A DNA stretch of 64,000 bases from Nonomuraea jabiensis (GTDB taxonomy: Bacteria > Actinomycetota > Actinomycetes > Streptosporangiales > Streptosporangiaceae), in the NCBI RefSeq assembly GCF_014204795.1, contig NZ_JACHMB010000001.1, positions 4,960,001 to 5,024,000 of the forward strand, in the 5' to 3' direction. The notes below the pieces were generated by a model, which made no database searches, was not told the origin of the DNA, and saw nothing but the letters and a program-made list of their open reading frames with translations. Position numbers and translations under genes: made by a program. Below are positions 41,607-50,435 of the stretch, one piece after another (the first letter of the stretch is position 1; each line of letters starts with the position of its first letter).

Positions 41607-42989
41607 GTGACAGGTCCAAAGGCGCTCGACACTCCCTACCCATCCACCCGCATCCTCAGCCCCGAATACCGCACCGCGACAGTCGGCATCGTGCTGACGA
41701 TCACCTTGGTCGCCTTCGAGGGCATGTCGGTCGGCGTCGTCATGCCGGCGGTGGCCCACGAGCTGAACGCCCTCGACCTGTACGGGATCAGCTTCTCGGC
41801 CTTCCTCATCGCCAGCCTCTTCGCGAACGTGGTGGCGGGCCTGTGGTCGGACCGCCGGGGCTACCAGCTGCCGTTCCTGTCGGGGGTGGTGCTGTTCGTG
41901 GCGGGGATGGCGCTGGCCGGGGCGGCGCACTCGGCGGGGCTGTTCCTCGTGGCGCGGGCCGTCCAGGGGCTGGGGGCGGGCGCTTCGATCGTGGCGCTGC
42001 TCGTGATGATCGCGCGGGTCTATCCCGAGGCGCTGCGGCCCAAGGTCTTCGCGGCCGTCTCCGCGGCCTGGGTGGTGCCCGCCATGGTGGGGCCGGCCGT
42101 GGCCGGGTTCGTGGCCGTGCAGTGGGGCTGGCGGTACGTCTTCTACGGGATCATCCCGCTGGTCGTGCCCGCGCTGGTGATGCTCGTGCCCGCGCTGCGC
42201 ATGCCGACCTCGCCCCACGAGCCGTCGACCGGCCCGCGCTCCAGGCCGGTCGCGATGACGCTGGCCGCCACCGCCACGGCGGGCGGGGCCGGGGCGCTGC
42301 TGCAGGGCGTGGACCTCCTGCACGAACGCCCCGTGACCGGGGCCCTGGAGACCGTCGCGGGCCTGGCGTTCCTGGTCTACGGGCTGTACCGGCTGCTGCC
42401 TCCCAAGGCGCTGCGGTTCGCGCGCGGGCTGCCCACGACCGTGCTGATGCGGGGCCTGTTCTCGGCCGCCTTCTTCGGGGTGAACTCCTTCATCCCGCTG
42501 GCGCTGCAGGAGGTGAAGTCCTTCGACCTCAAGCTCGCGGGGATCGCGCTGACGACGGGGGCGCTGGGGTGGTCGGCGGGGTCGTTCCTGCAGAGCAGGC
42601 GGGAGGGGGAGGCGTACAAGCGGATCCGGCTGGGGGCCGGGTGCGTCACCGTCTCGATCCTGATCTGCGTGCTCTGCGTCGTACCCGGCGTGACGGGGTG
42701 GGTCGCGGTGCCCGCATGGATCGTGGCCGGGTTCGGGATGGGGTTCGGCATGACCACGGTCAGCGTCACCGCGCTGCGGCAGTCCCCGGTCAACGAGCAG
42801 GGGGCGAACTCCGCCGCCCTGTCGGTCACGGACATGCTCGGGTCCGCCCTGGCGATCGGGGTCGGCGGCGCGCTGGTCAACCTGATCGGGCACGCCCCGG
42901 ACGAGATCGCCACCGGGTTCGTCGTGATCTCGTTCCTCATGGCCGCCATCGCCCTCGCCGCCACGCTGCTCGCCGGACGCACCCGCTGA
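41607..42989 (+). CDS. MFS transporter, DHA family
   Basis: 460 residues with about 12-14 helices. Motif A-like GLWSDRRGYQLPFL follows helix 2 and a motif C-like AAWVVPAMVGPAVAGFV is present. The GTG start has TACGAT ending 6 bases upstream and no ribosome-binding site, so a leaderless mRNA is predicted. It follows the protease by 24 bp. Substrate unknown; the protein is of the drug/metabolite exporter type. Confidence 0.88.
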   Translation: MTGPKALDTPYPSTRILSPEYRTATVGIVLTITLVAFEGMSVGVVMPAVAHELNALDLYGISFSAFLIASLFANVVAGLWSDRRGYQLPFLSGVVLFVAGMALAGAAHSAGLFLVARAVQGLGAGASIVALLVMIARVYPEALRPKVFAAVSAAWVVPAMVGPAVAGFVAVQWGWRYVFYGIIPLVVPALVMLVPALRMPTSPHEPSTGPRSRPVAMTLAATATAGGAGALLQGVDLLHERPVTGALETVAGLAFLVYGLYRLLPPKALRFARGLPTTVLMRGLFSAAFFGVNSFIPLALQEVKSFDLKLAGIALTTGALGWSAGSFLQSRREGEAYKRIRLGAGCVTVSILICVLCVVPGVTGWVAVPAWIVAGFGMGFGMTTVSVTALRQSPVNEQGANSAALSVTDMLGSALAIGVGGALVNLIGHAPDEIATGFVVISFLMAAIALAATLLAGRTR

Positions 42990-43071
42990 TTTCCGCCCCT
43001 CCTGTCACACCGATCACGGTTCTCCTGACCTTCGCCGCGCGGGGTGATAGGACAGCGGTCAGGGAGGTGCC

Positions 43072-43986
43072 ATGGAGGATGACACCGAGGATGACCGCCG
43101 GGTCTGGCCGCCTCAGCCCGCTCCCAGGCATCGCCGTACTCCTCCGCGGTACGCGTGGGGCGCGCCCTACGCGGAGGAGCCGCGGCGGGGGCGCACGAGC
43201 CCTCTGGAGGCCGTGCCGGACGCCGACCCGGAGCCGGTACGGCGGCATGCCCGCTCCAGCGGCCTCGAACCGGTCCGCGGCGAGCCCGACCCGCTGGACC
43301 TCGAGCCCGAGGAGCCGTGGAACCCGCAGATCCGCAGGACCGCCGCCTACGGCGTGGATCGCGAGTTCGAGCCCTGGGAGTCGCTTCCCCCCTCCGCGCG
43401 CCTCTACGGCTCCCCGGCGGACCCCGGGCGGCGCACGGGCGTGTCCGGGCGGGCGCTGCGGCGGTGGGCGATAGGGTCGGTGGCCCTGCTGGCGGGCGTG
43501 GGCCTGGTGGCGGGGGCGACCGTCGTGGTGCTGCGGGTCACCGCGCCTTCGGCGGACAGCGGGCGGCTGAGCGACTCCCTGGCCAAGGTGTCGGTGGCGC
43601 TGCCGCAGGGGTGGAGCCAGCAGGCGGTGCCGCCCGTGACGGGCTTCACCTCCGTGGCCAGGGACGGCGGGGGCGGGCTCGTCATGGCCCGGCCGGTCCC
43701 CGGGGCCGTGGCGGACGCCAAGAAGGCCACGGCGGAGGCGGCGGAGCTCTACTCCCGGCTGCTGCTCAAAGGAGACCGGGTGACCGTCGTCGAGGACAAG
43801 GAGCTCCCTGGAGGCCACACCCGGGCGCTGCGGGCGGAATATCAGGATGTGGCCAACCGGCCGGCGTTCCTGAGAGTGACGCTGCTCACTCGCGGAGGCT
43901 CCGGCGTCATGCTCCTCGGGCTGCTCCAACCCGAGGAAACCGCACGCAGACAGGCCCTGGACACGGTCATGACGAAGATCCAATAA
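43072..43986 (+). CDS. Single-pass membrane protein with disordered acidic N-terminus
   Basis: 304 residues: a Pro/Arg/Glu-rich cytoplasmic region (about 1-130), one membrane helix (WAIGSVALLAGVGLVAGATV, about 135-155) and an extracytoplasmic domain with VSVALPQGWSQQAVPPVTGF and TRALRAEYQDVANRPAF. The outer domain resembles the small alpha/beta domains of mycobacterial Lpq-type or PsbP-like proteins, but no firm family is recognised. GGAGG is 4 bases before the ATG. Function unknown. Confidence 0.8.
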   Translation: MEDDTEDDRRVWPPQPAPRHRRTPPRYAWGAPYAEEPRRGRTSPLEAVPDADPEPVRRHARSSGLEPVRGEPDPLDLEPEEPWNPQIRRTAAYGVDREFEPWESLPPSARLYGSPADPGRRTGVSGRALRRWAIGSVALLAGVGLVAGATVVVLRVTAPSADSGRLSDSLAKVSVALPQGWSQQAVPPVTGFTSVARDGGGGLVMARPVPGAVADAKKATAEAAELYSRLLLKGDRVTVVEDKELPGGHTRALRAEYQDVANRPAFLRVTLLTRGGSGVMLLGLLQPEETARRQALDTVMTKIQ

Positions 43987-44110
43987 GCCACATAGCACGT
44001 GAGGAAGACCTTGGCCAGAATCCTCGGCTCACGGCACGTCTTGTCGGTCGGCCCGATTACTATCGGGTCACTGTGAGAGAGCGAAGCACACCAACCCCAG
44101 AGGTGATGCG

Positions 44111-45862
44111 GTGAGCACCTTCGCCGCGTCCCACCTTTCGCCTTCCTATCCCGACCGAGCCGCATGGGGCACCGCCCCCAAGCTCCGTGCGTGGCAGCAG
44201 GAGGCGTTCGACCTCTACTTCAGGCGCGAGCCGCGTGACTTCCTCACCGTGGCGACCCCGGGGGCGGGCAAGACGACCTACGCCCTGCGCATCGCCAGCG
44301 AGCTGATCGCCAACGGCGTGATCAGGTCGATCACGATCGTCACGCCCACCGAGCACCTCAAGCGGCAGTGGGCCGACGCCGCCGCGCGGGTCGGCATCGG
44401 CATCGACCCCGAGTTCAAGAACAGCCAGGGCACGACCTCGCGCGACTACACCGGGGTGGCGGTGACGTACGCGCAGGTCGCCATGCACCCCGCGCTGCAC
44501 CGGGCGCGCACGGAGGCGCGCAAGACGCTGGTGATCTTCGACGAGATCCACCACGCGGGCGACGCCAAGTCCTGGGGCGACGGCGTGCGCGAGGCGTTCG
44601 AGCCCGCCACGCGCCGCCTCCAGCTCACCGGCACGCCGTTCAGGTCCGACGACAACCCGATCCCGTTCGTCGCCTACGAGGAGGACGGCGAGGGCCTCAA
44701 GCGCAGCGTCGCCGACTACTCCTACGGCTACGGCCCCGCGCTCGACGACGGCGTCGTGCGGCCGGTCATCTTCCTGGCCTACTCCGGCGAGATGAAGTGG
44801 CGCACCCGGGCGGGCGACGAGATCGCCGCGACGCTCGGCACGCCGCTCACCAAGGACCAGCTCTCGCAGGCGTGGCGGGCCGCGCTCGACCCGAAGGGCG
44901 ACTGGATCCGCCAGGTCATGCAGGCCGCCGACCGGCGGCTCACCGAGGTGCGCAGGGGCGTGCCCGACGCGGGCGGCCTGGTCATCGCCACCGACCACGA
45001 GACGGCCCGGGCCTACGCCCGCCACCTGCGCAACATCACCGGCGAGGGGGCCACCGTGGTCCTCTCCGACGACCCCGGCGCGTCGAAGAAGATCAAGGAG
45101 TTCGCGGCCTCACCGGACCGCTGGCTGGTGGCCGTGCGCATGGTGTCGGAAGGCGTCGACATCCCCCGCCTGTGCGTGGGCGTCTACGCCACCTCCACCT
45201 CGACCCCGCTCTTCTTCGCCCAGGCCGTGGGCCGCTTCGTGCGTGCCCGCAAGCGCGGCGAGACCGCCTCGGTCTTCCTCCCCTCGGTGCCCACGCTCAT
45301 GGGGCTGGCCAACGAGATGGAGGTCGAGCGCGACCACGTGCTCAACAAGCGGCCTCCCGAGGACGGGCTCGACGACAGCCTCCTGGAGCAGGCCAACCGC
45401 CAGAAGGACAATCCCGACGTCTTGGGCGACGAGCTCCCGTTCGAGACGATGGAGACGTCGGCCACGTTCGACCGGGTGCTGTTCGACGGCGGCGAGTTCG
45501 GCACGGGCGCGGAGGTCGGCTCGGCGGAGGAAGAGGACTTCCTCGGCCTGCCGGGGCTGCTGGAGCCCGACCAGGTGGCGACGCTGCTGCGCAAGCGGCA
45601 GTCCGACCAGCAGGCGGCCAGGCGTAAGCAGGCGGAGGAGCAGCCGCGCGAGACGCTGGCGCCGCACGAGCAGATCGCGGAGCTGCGGCGCGAGCTCAAC
45701 GGCCTGGTGGGCGCCTGGAACCACCGCACGGGCCAGCCGCACGGGGTCATCCACTCGGAGCTGCGCCGCTCGTGCGGCGGGCCCCCGATCGCGCAGGCGA
45801 CGGCGGAGCAGATCCAGGAGCGGATCGCCACCATCCGCCGCTGGGCCACCCAGCGCCGCTAG
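44111..45862 (+). CDS. DEAD/DEAH-box (superfamily 2) helicase
   Basis: 583 residues. Q-like LRAWQQEAFDLYFR, Walker A TPGAGKTT (49-56), motif II DEIHH (144-148), motif III LTGTPFRSD and motif VI QAVGRFVRARKRG are present. A long acidic then charged C-terminal region (about 430-583) has an H..C pair near the end. It is an XPB/UvrB-like SF2 helicase of the type conserved in actinomycetes; the cellular process is unknown. GTG start with GAGGTG 5 bases upstream. TACTAT at 44058-44063 is a possible -10. Confidence 0.9.
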   Translation: MSTFAASHLSPSYPDRAAWGTAPKLRAWQQEAFDLYFRREPRDFLTVATPGAGKTTYALRIASELIANGVIRSITIVTPTEHLKRQWADAAARVGIGIDPEFKNSQGTTSRDYTGVAVTYAQVAMHPALHRARTEARKTLVIFDEIHHAGDAKSWGDGVREAFEPATRRLQLTGTPFRSDDNPIPFVAYEEDGEGLKRSVADYSYGYGPALDDGVVRPVIFLAYSGEMKWRTRAGDEIAATLGTPLTKDQLSQAWRAALDPKGDWIRQVMQAADRRLTEVRRGVPDAGGLVIATDHETARAYARHLRNITGEGATVVLSDDPGASKKIKEFAASPDRWLVAVRMVSEGVDIPRLCVGVYATSTSTPLFFAQAVGRFVRARKRGETASVFLPSVPTLMGLANEMEVERDHVLNKRPPEDGLDDSLLEQANRQKDNPDVLGDELPFETMETSATFDRVLFDGGEFGTGAEVGSAEEEDFLGLPGLLEPDQVATLLRKRQSDQQAARRKQAEEQPRETLAPHEQIAELRRELNGLVGAWNHRTGQPHGVIHSELRRSCGGPPIAQATAEQIQERIATIRRWATQRR

Positions 45863-45871
45863 CCGGCGCGC

Positions 45872-46372
45872 TCAGCCGAGCTTCCTGACGAGGATGCGGC
45901 ACAGCTCGGGCCGGAGCTCCAGCCCGCCGTTCGGGTGGTAGACGACGTCGGTGGTGGCCACCTCGCCGTGCGGCCATTCGGCGTAGCCGCGGCGCTGGTA
46001 CAACCTCAGGGCGTCGGGGTTGTCCAGGCCCACGCCGAGGGCGACCTGGTCGTGGCCGTCGGCCAGGAGCCGCTCCTCGGCGGCCCAGAGCAGCGCGGTG
46101 CCGATGCCCCGGTTGCGCATCCAGGGCACGACCTCCAGGTGCGTGAGCAGCGCCACGCCCGGTAAGTGGGTGCGCAGCTCGGGCTCCTCCGCGGGCGCCA
46201 GCCACACGTAGACGTCGCCGACCGCCACCCCGCTCTCCCAGGCGACGAGCAGGATCCCGTGACCGGAGTCCTGCCGGTCGAGCCGGTCGGTGAAGTAGCC
46301 CTCCTGCCCGAGCGTGCCGACCATGGCAGGGAGGTCCGTATGGACGGCCTGGCGGATATCACGTGGCCCCAC
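45872..46372 (-). CDS. GNAT-family N-acetyltransferase
   Basis: 166 residues. Motif A for acetyl-CoA pyrophosphate binding is RNRGIGTALL (after VALLTHLEVVPWM), and the C-terminal GLDNPDALRLYQRRGYAEW is the usual motif B. Acceptor substrate unknown. It converges with the helicase gene, the two stops being only 9 bp apart, and is followed upstream on its own strand by the glycosyltransferase-like gene. Confidence 0.9.
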   Translation of the reverse strand: MGPRDIRQAVHTDLPAMVGTLGQEGYFTDRLDRQDSGHGILLVAWESGVAVGDVYVWLAPAEEPELRTHLPGVALLTHLEVVPWMRNRGIGTALLWAAEERLLADGHDQVALGVGLDNPDALRLYQRRGYAEWPHGEVATTDVVYHPNGGLELRPELCRILVRKLG

Positions 46373-46398
46373 GGACGACAGATTCCCGGTTCGCCCTC

Positions 46399-47535
46399 TT
46401 ATGAATCAAATGAGGTCCACTGGCGCAATTGTTGTGCACCAGGTCTGACCAGCCATTTCATGGCATCGGCCACGCTCGGCCCGAGGTGCGGGATCTTGGC
46501 GAAGTGGTCGGCCCACTGGTCGCGGTCCGCCGCCCACGCCTCCAGGTACCTGACGCAGAACTGCGGCGTGATGCGGTTGAGGCGGCCCAGCGCGGCCAGC
46601 AGGGACTCCTCCATGGCCCGGCGGTCCGCCGCGCCCGGCGGGAGCTCCCTGACGCGGCGCAGCACGTCCTTGACGAAGTCGCCGCGCCTGGCGAGGGCGC
46701 CCACCCAGTACGCCGGGTCGGCGGCGGCCTGCCAGCCCGTGCCCTCGCCCCCGTCCAGCAGCCAGTAGACGCCCTCGGCCAGCACGTCGCCGAGCTCCTG
46801 GTCCCGCGCGCGCACGGGACGGTCGAAGGGGTCGTACGGGCGCTGCTTGACCATTCCCGTGACCGCGAGCGGGCGCACCGACTTCTCGCCCAGCAGGTAG
46901 AACCAGTCCTCGTTGTAGATGTTCGGGAAGAACGAGGGGCTGCGGGTCGTCTCGACGGCCAGGGCGCCGCCGCCCACGAACGACTCCTGATGCCCGCCGG
47001 TCAGCCGGTGGGCGTGGCACACCACCGAGTTGTCCGGATAGCCGCCGATGTGCATCCCGACGGCGTCGTAGGAGTCGAGCAGGGCGGCCGCGTGCGCGAC
47101 CTCCTCGTGCCCGCCGACCTCGATGTCGTCGTCCAGGAAGACGATGCGCCGCCAGCCCATCAGGCGGGCCAGGAGCAGCCCCGTGTTGCGCTTGGCGCTG
47201 AGATCGGTCGCGCGGGCGAACGGCGTGCCCCTCAGCAGGGCCGTCGTCGCGAAGTCCGGCAGGTTGAGGCGGGCCACGTTGCCGATGTCGACGGAGATGA
47301 ACTGCAGGCCGGCCGGCATCAGGAGCAGGTCCGGCTTGCTCCACTTGCTGTGCAGGGTCACGAGGGGGCAGTCGAGGGCGATCGCCAGCCGGATCGCGTG
47401 GCTCAGCCAGACCGGATGCCTGATGGTCGGCACGATGATGGCGTCGACGCGGCCGGACTTCGCGACCCGCGGGTAGACCTCGATGAGATCCCGGTGGGAG
47501 CCGTGGTGGTGCTCCGATCCGGCCTCAGTCCCCAC
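46399..47535 (-). CDS. Glycosyltransferase-like (GT-A fold) protein coupled to an XRE sensor
   Basis: 378 residues. A GT-A-like start (VDAIIVPTIRHPVWLSHAI) and the acidic motif FLDDDIEVGG (DxD-type, nucleotide-sugar and metal binding), then a His/Gly-rich insert and a helical C-terminus. No signal peptide. It is closest in appearance to family-2-type transferases, but the donor and acceptor are unknown. The GTG at 47535 is chosen for GGAG 8 bases upstream; an ATG at 47556 also fits. Either start overlaps the end of the XRE gene by 11-32 bp, so the two are translationally coupled. Confidence 0.78.
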   Translation of the reverse strand: MGTEAGSEHHHGSHRDLIEVYPRVAKSGRVDAIIVPTIRHPVWLSHAIRLAIALDCPLVTLHSKWSKPDLLLMPAGLQFISVDIGNVARLNLPDFATTALLRGTPFARATDLSAKRNTGLLLARLMGWRRIVFLDDDIEVGGHEEVAHAAALLDSYDAVGMHIGGYPDNSVVCHAHRLTGGHQESFVGGGALAVETTRSPSFFPNIYNEDWFYLLGEKSVRPLAVTGMVKQRPYDPFDRPVRARDQELGDVLAEGVYWLLDGGEGTGWQAAADPAYWVGALARRGDFVKDVLRRVRELPPGAADRRAMEESLLAALGRLNRITPQFCVRYLEAWAADRDQWADHFAKIPHLGPSVADAMKWLVRPGAQQLRQWTSFDS

Positions 47536-48619
47536 GAGAGGGCTCCGACCACTCATGCAGCCGGAACGTCTCCAAGGTCCAATCAGGCGTGACGACCACG
47601 CGGTCCCTGATCCTTACCCGCGTGAGAATGCTGTAGGCCGCGGCGGTGCCGAAACGGGCCCGCAGATAGACGGCGTTGCGGTCGCGGAATCGCTCGTCGG
47701 TCAGGGCCCGCACCGCACCGTAGACGCCTCTGCCGTACATCCCATTGCAAATGGTCAACGTGCGCTCGACATTGTCGGGATTGACGCCGCGGTAGAAGAA
47801 CCCGACGTCCTCAAGGAGTTGCAGATTATCGCCGGACCCGGCGGTGACGGTGTAGTGCCGGCGCGTGTCGCCCCCCTCGATGACCTCGAAATACGGCCCC
47901 TTTTCCCCTTCCCAGTCGGGCACCTGCCGTACCGGGAGTTCGGCCTGCGCGAGCACCGCTCCGGTCACCGCGTTGTAGTCGACGCCGCCCAGGAGCACCA
48001 CGTGCGTCGTCAGGTCGTCGGAACGCAGATCCTCGGTGGAGACCAGCTTCACCGGGCTGCGCGGATTCGCGGCCCGCAGATGGCCCCACAATTCGAAGAG
48101 CGAGTCGAGGTCGGAGTACTTGTACAGCTCGATGTAGTCGGGGCTCGACGGATCCGCGTACGGGATCCTGGCCCGGTCCTCCTCCGGCACCTGCGAGCAG
48201 ATGACCGTGATCGGCTCCCCGTCGCGGAAGTGCCAGGGGCCGGCCTGGAGCGCGTCCCGCGCCGCCGGCTCGGCGTTCTCGCCCGACGCCTGGGACTTCA
48301 GCGCGGCCTGGCGCAGCCGTTCCAGCTCGGCGAGCAGGTGGCGATGGGCCTCCAGCTCGCCCGGTGTCAGGTCGGACACGGGGAGCACGCGTGCCGTCCC
48401 GTTGGAGATCGATCGCTTGGTCGCGAAGAACGCGGCGTACTTCTCCAGCCGGTGTAAGGGCGGGATCTTGCTCGCATGAGCCGACTCCCACGACGAGATC
48501 AGCGCGACGCTGACCTGGAACGCCTCGCGCAGCTGTGCCTGGGTGACGCGCCGGTCAGGCCAGTGGCTCTCGCGCAGCTCGCGCAATCGGCGCGCCAGCG
48601 CGGAATTGACGCCGCTCAT
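47525..48619 (-). CDS. XRE-type regulator with uncharacterised C-terminal sensor domain
   Basis: 364 residues. Residues about 8-62 are a helix-turn-helix (ARRLRELRESHWPDRRVTQA, LREAFQVSVALISSWESAHA). The rest (about 130-350) is a domain I recognise from many actinomycete XRE proteins but that has no known role: ITVICSQVPEEDRARIPYAD, THVVLLGGVDYNAVTG, then VERTLTICNGMYGRGVYGAV. The central GGVDYN segment resembles nucleotide-binding loops of SLOG-type folds; this is speculative. It is the first gene of the pair with the glycosyltransferase-like protein. Confidence 0.85.
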   Translation of the reverse strand: MSGVNSALARRLRELRESHWPDRRVTQAQLREAFQVSVALISSWESAHASKIPPLHRLEKYAAFFATKRSISNGTARVLPVSDLTPGELEAHRHLLAELERLRQAALKSQASGENAEPAARDALQAGPWHFRDGEPITVICSQVPEEDRARIPYADPSSPDYIELYKYSDLDSLFELWGHLRAANPRSPVKLVSTEDLRSDDLTTHVVLLGGVDYNAVTGAVLAQAELPVRQVPDWEGEKGPYFEVIEGGDTRRHYTVTAGSGDNLQLLEDVGFFYRGVNPDNVERTLTICNGMYGRGVYGAVRALTDERFRDRNAVYLRARFGTAAAYSILTRVRIRDRVVVTPDWTLETFRLHEWSEPSRGD

Positions 48620-49013
48620 GCCAGCCCCATTGGTGTGAACTTCAGTAATCTCTAGTGAACATCAACCTGGCGGCGGAATCGATGAAGAATCCGCAGCTAA
48701 GGCCTAACAGAACAGCCAACGTGCGCAAACGAGTGAGCACAAGAGCCACCAGTCTAACCATTCAGCTGTCACCGCCGTGTACGAATAGGGCGGTTCAGTC
48801 GGGGTAAACCTCTAATTGGAGAAGATTCACTGAAGTTAGCTGAATATGGGTGGAGGTGGTTCGTGGCGAGGGTCCGATGAGCCACACCCGGCAGGAGCGG
48901 CATCCCCACGCAGAAAGACCGCGGAACACCCCCGCGACGAGCCCAATCATCGGCGGAGGTGCCCGCGAGCGAGGTTTCTGTCAGAGCGCGTCTCCGCACC
49001 AGGGAAAACCTTC
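48620..49013. other. 394-bp intergenic region with two TTCA-N11-TGAA sites
   Basis: No gene is seen. The region is AT-richer than average. It holds two inverted repeats of the same geometry, TTCA-N11-TGAA at 48641-48659 (22 bp upstream of the XRE start) and 48826-48844. Both could be operator sites for the XRE protein; a GTGAAC direct repeat flanks the first. Confidence 0.45.
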
Positions 49014-49238
49014 ATGACCACACTAGTCCTCCACCTCTCGGTGGCAATACCAACATCAACCGATACCAGAGCCTTGACCCTCTTCCTCCTGACGACCTTG
49101 ATCACACTGGCAGCGGCGGCCATCCGCTGGATGGTGCGGCGGACGAACGTCGTCCTGGTGATCAGCGGCACGGGGGTCCTGGTGATCGTCCTGTCCCTGC
49201 TGCTCGCCGCCTATGTGATCACCTTCGGGACAGCCTGA
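49014..49238 (+). CDS. Small two-helix membrane protein, function unknown
   Basis: 74 residues with two hydrophobic segments (ALTLFLLTTLITLAAAAI and VLVISGTGVLVIVLSLLLAA) separated by a short basic loop (RWMVRRTN). The ATG has only a weak AGGGA about 10 bases upstream. Codon use is as expected for the host. No homology recognised. It may be an independent small gene or belong with the divergent XRE pair. Confidence 0.65.
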   Translation: MTTLVLHLSVAIPTSTDTRALTLFLLTTLITLAAAAIRWMVRRTNVVLVISGTGVLVIVLSLLLAAYVITFGTA

Positions 49239-49411
49239 GCGAGCCGTCGCGCGCGGCGCTCCGCCCCCCGGCGCTGCGCGCGTGCCGGTCGCCTGTGACG
49301 ATGGGTGACTCTGTGCGTTTGGCCACAGAGCGGTGCCCATCTGTTAGAAACTCGGCAAAGAGGCAACAACCACTCTTGGCTTGTCTCGGGATACGCAGAA
49401 GGACTTTGCCC

Positions 49412-49789
49412 ATGTCGTCTGAGGTCACCAGAAAGCCGCTGCTGACCGTGACTTCCGGCCTCTCGCGAAACGCCGTCATCCTCAAGCTCGAGGGCGAACT
49501 CGACGTCAACGTCCTGCAGGTGCTGCGCGAGCACCTCGAGCCCGTCTGGGCCCTGCCCCCCAAACCCTTCCTGATCCTGGACCTGGGCGAGCTCTCGTTC
49601 TGCGACTCCATGGGGATGAACGAGCTCGTCGGCGTCATGCAGCGGTGCGAGTCGAGAGGGACCCGGCTGCTGCTCGGAGGGGTTCAGGGGGTCATGGCCA
49701 GAGTGCTGTCGATCACCGGGCTGCGGCACGCGTTCGAGGTCTTCGCCCGGCTCGACGACGCCCTGCGGCTCGCCGTGGCCAAGCCCTGA
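49412..49789 (+). CDS. STAS-domain anti-sigma factor antagonist
   Basis: 125 residues. STAS fold with VILKLEGELDVNVLQVLREH, LILDLGELSFCDSMGMNELV and LLLGGVQGVMARVLSITGL. The usual D-S-S/T-G phospho-acceptor reads D65-S-M-G68, so only Ser66 is available. AAGGA lies 8 bases before the ATG. As with the STAS gene at 906, no partner kinase is adjacent. Its stop abuts the stop of the converging gene at 49790. Confidence 0.88.
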   Translation: MSSEVTRKPLLTVTSGLSRNAVILKLEGELDVNVLQVLREHLEPVWALPPKPFLILDLGELSFCDSMGMNELVGVMQRCESRGTRLLLGGVQGVMARVLSITGLRHAFEVFARLDDALRLAVAKP

Positions 49790-50302
49790 CTACGTCTGGG
49801 GGATGCGCCGCCCGGTGCGGCCATCGGTCAGCACGTAATCCGGCTTCTCCCGCATGGGAAGCTTCAGCGCGGCCCGGCCGCTCTCGACCCGTACCGGCAG
49901 CGTGAACACGCGCTGGTGGTGGCTCGTGAGCGTGGCCGGGCGGGTGGCGACGCCGGGCCCCTCGTACAGCCACAGGCGCAGCCTGCGCCCCTCGGCCCGG
50001 ACCACGACCTCGGCCGCGCCGCACTCCTGCGGCGCCGCCGCCCAGGTCAGCACGATCTCGTGGGCCACCTTCGCCGAACGGGGGACCGGGGCGCGCTCCT
50101 GGCAGGAGGCCACGACGTTGGCCACGATCGCCGGAGCGGCGGGGGCGGGCCGCTCTTCGGCGCCCATCGCGATCGTCCCGCCTTCGAGCAGCATCAGCGT
50201 CACGACCGCGGCGACCCGCTCGCCGGTGCTCCCCCGGACGAGCAGCCACAGGCAGAGAGGGCCGAGGACGAGCCAGGCCGCACCCAGGGAGATGGCCAGC
50301 AT
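49790..50302 (-). CDS. Membrane-anchored protein of unknown function
   Basis: 170 residues from ATG 50302 (GGGAGG 7 bases upstream). Two N-terminal hydrophobic segments (SLGAAWLVLGPLCLWLLV and VAAVVTLMLLEGGTIAM) are followed by an extracytoplasmic part with Cys, Arg and Val-rich beta-strands (VVASCQERAPVPRS, RRLRLWLYEGPGVA, VFTLPVRVESGRAA). The layout resembles small actinobacterial membrane proteins paired with NADH dehydrogenase-like or stress genes, but no family is assigned. Confidence 0.75.
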   Translation of the reverse strand: MLAISLGAAWLVLGPLCLWLLVRGSTGERVAAVVTLMLLEGGTIAMGAEERPAPAAPAIVANVVASCQERAPVPRSAKVAHEIVLTWAAAPQECGAAEVVVRAEGRRLRLWLYEGPGVATRPATLTSHHQRVFTLPVRVESGRAALKLPMREKPDYVLTDGRTGRRIPQT

Positions 50303-50388
50303 GTATCTACCTCCCGCGAAAAGGAGTTTGTGACTCTCCGTATTACTACGGCTCCGGAGGGGGTTCGTCCTCTTGGATATCACATCAA

Positions 50389-50416
50389 CGAAGCGTTGCC
50401 TATCGCATACGCTTCG
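50389..50416 (-). terminator. Hairpin downstream of pncA
   Basis: CGAAGCGT (50389-50396) and ACGCTTCG (50409-50416) form an 8-bp stem with a 12-base loop, 20 bp beyond the pncA stop on the minus strand. No T-run is evident, so it is a weak terminator candidate. Confidence 0.45.
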
Positions 50417-50435
50417 CGATCAATGGTGATGCCGG

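Noticed and set aside
44111..48619. Helicase-GNAT-glycosyltransferase-XRE region as a defence island
   Set aside because: The helicase lies on the opposite strand and resembles a core actinomycete gene; no nuclease, methylase or phage gene is present. Only the XRE/glycosyltransferase pair remains of interest.
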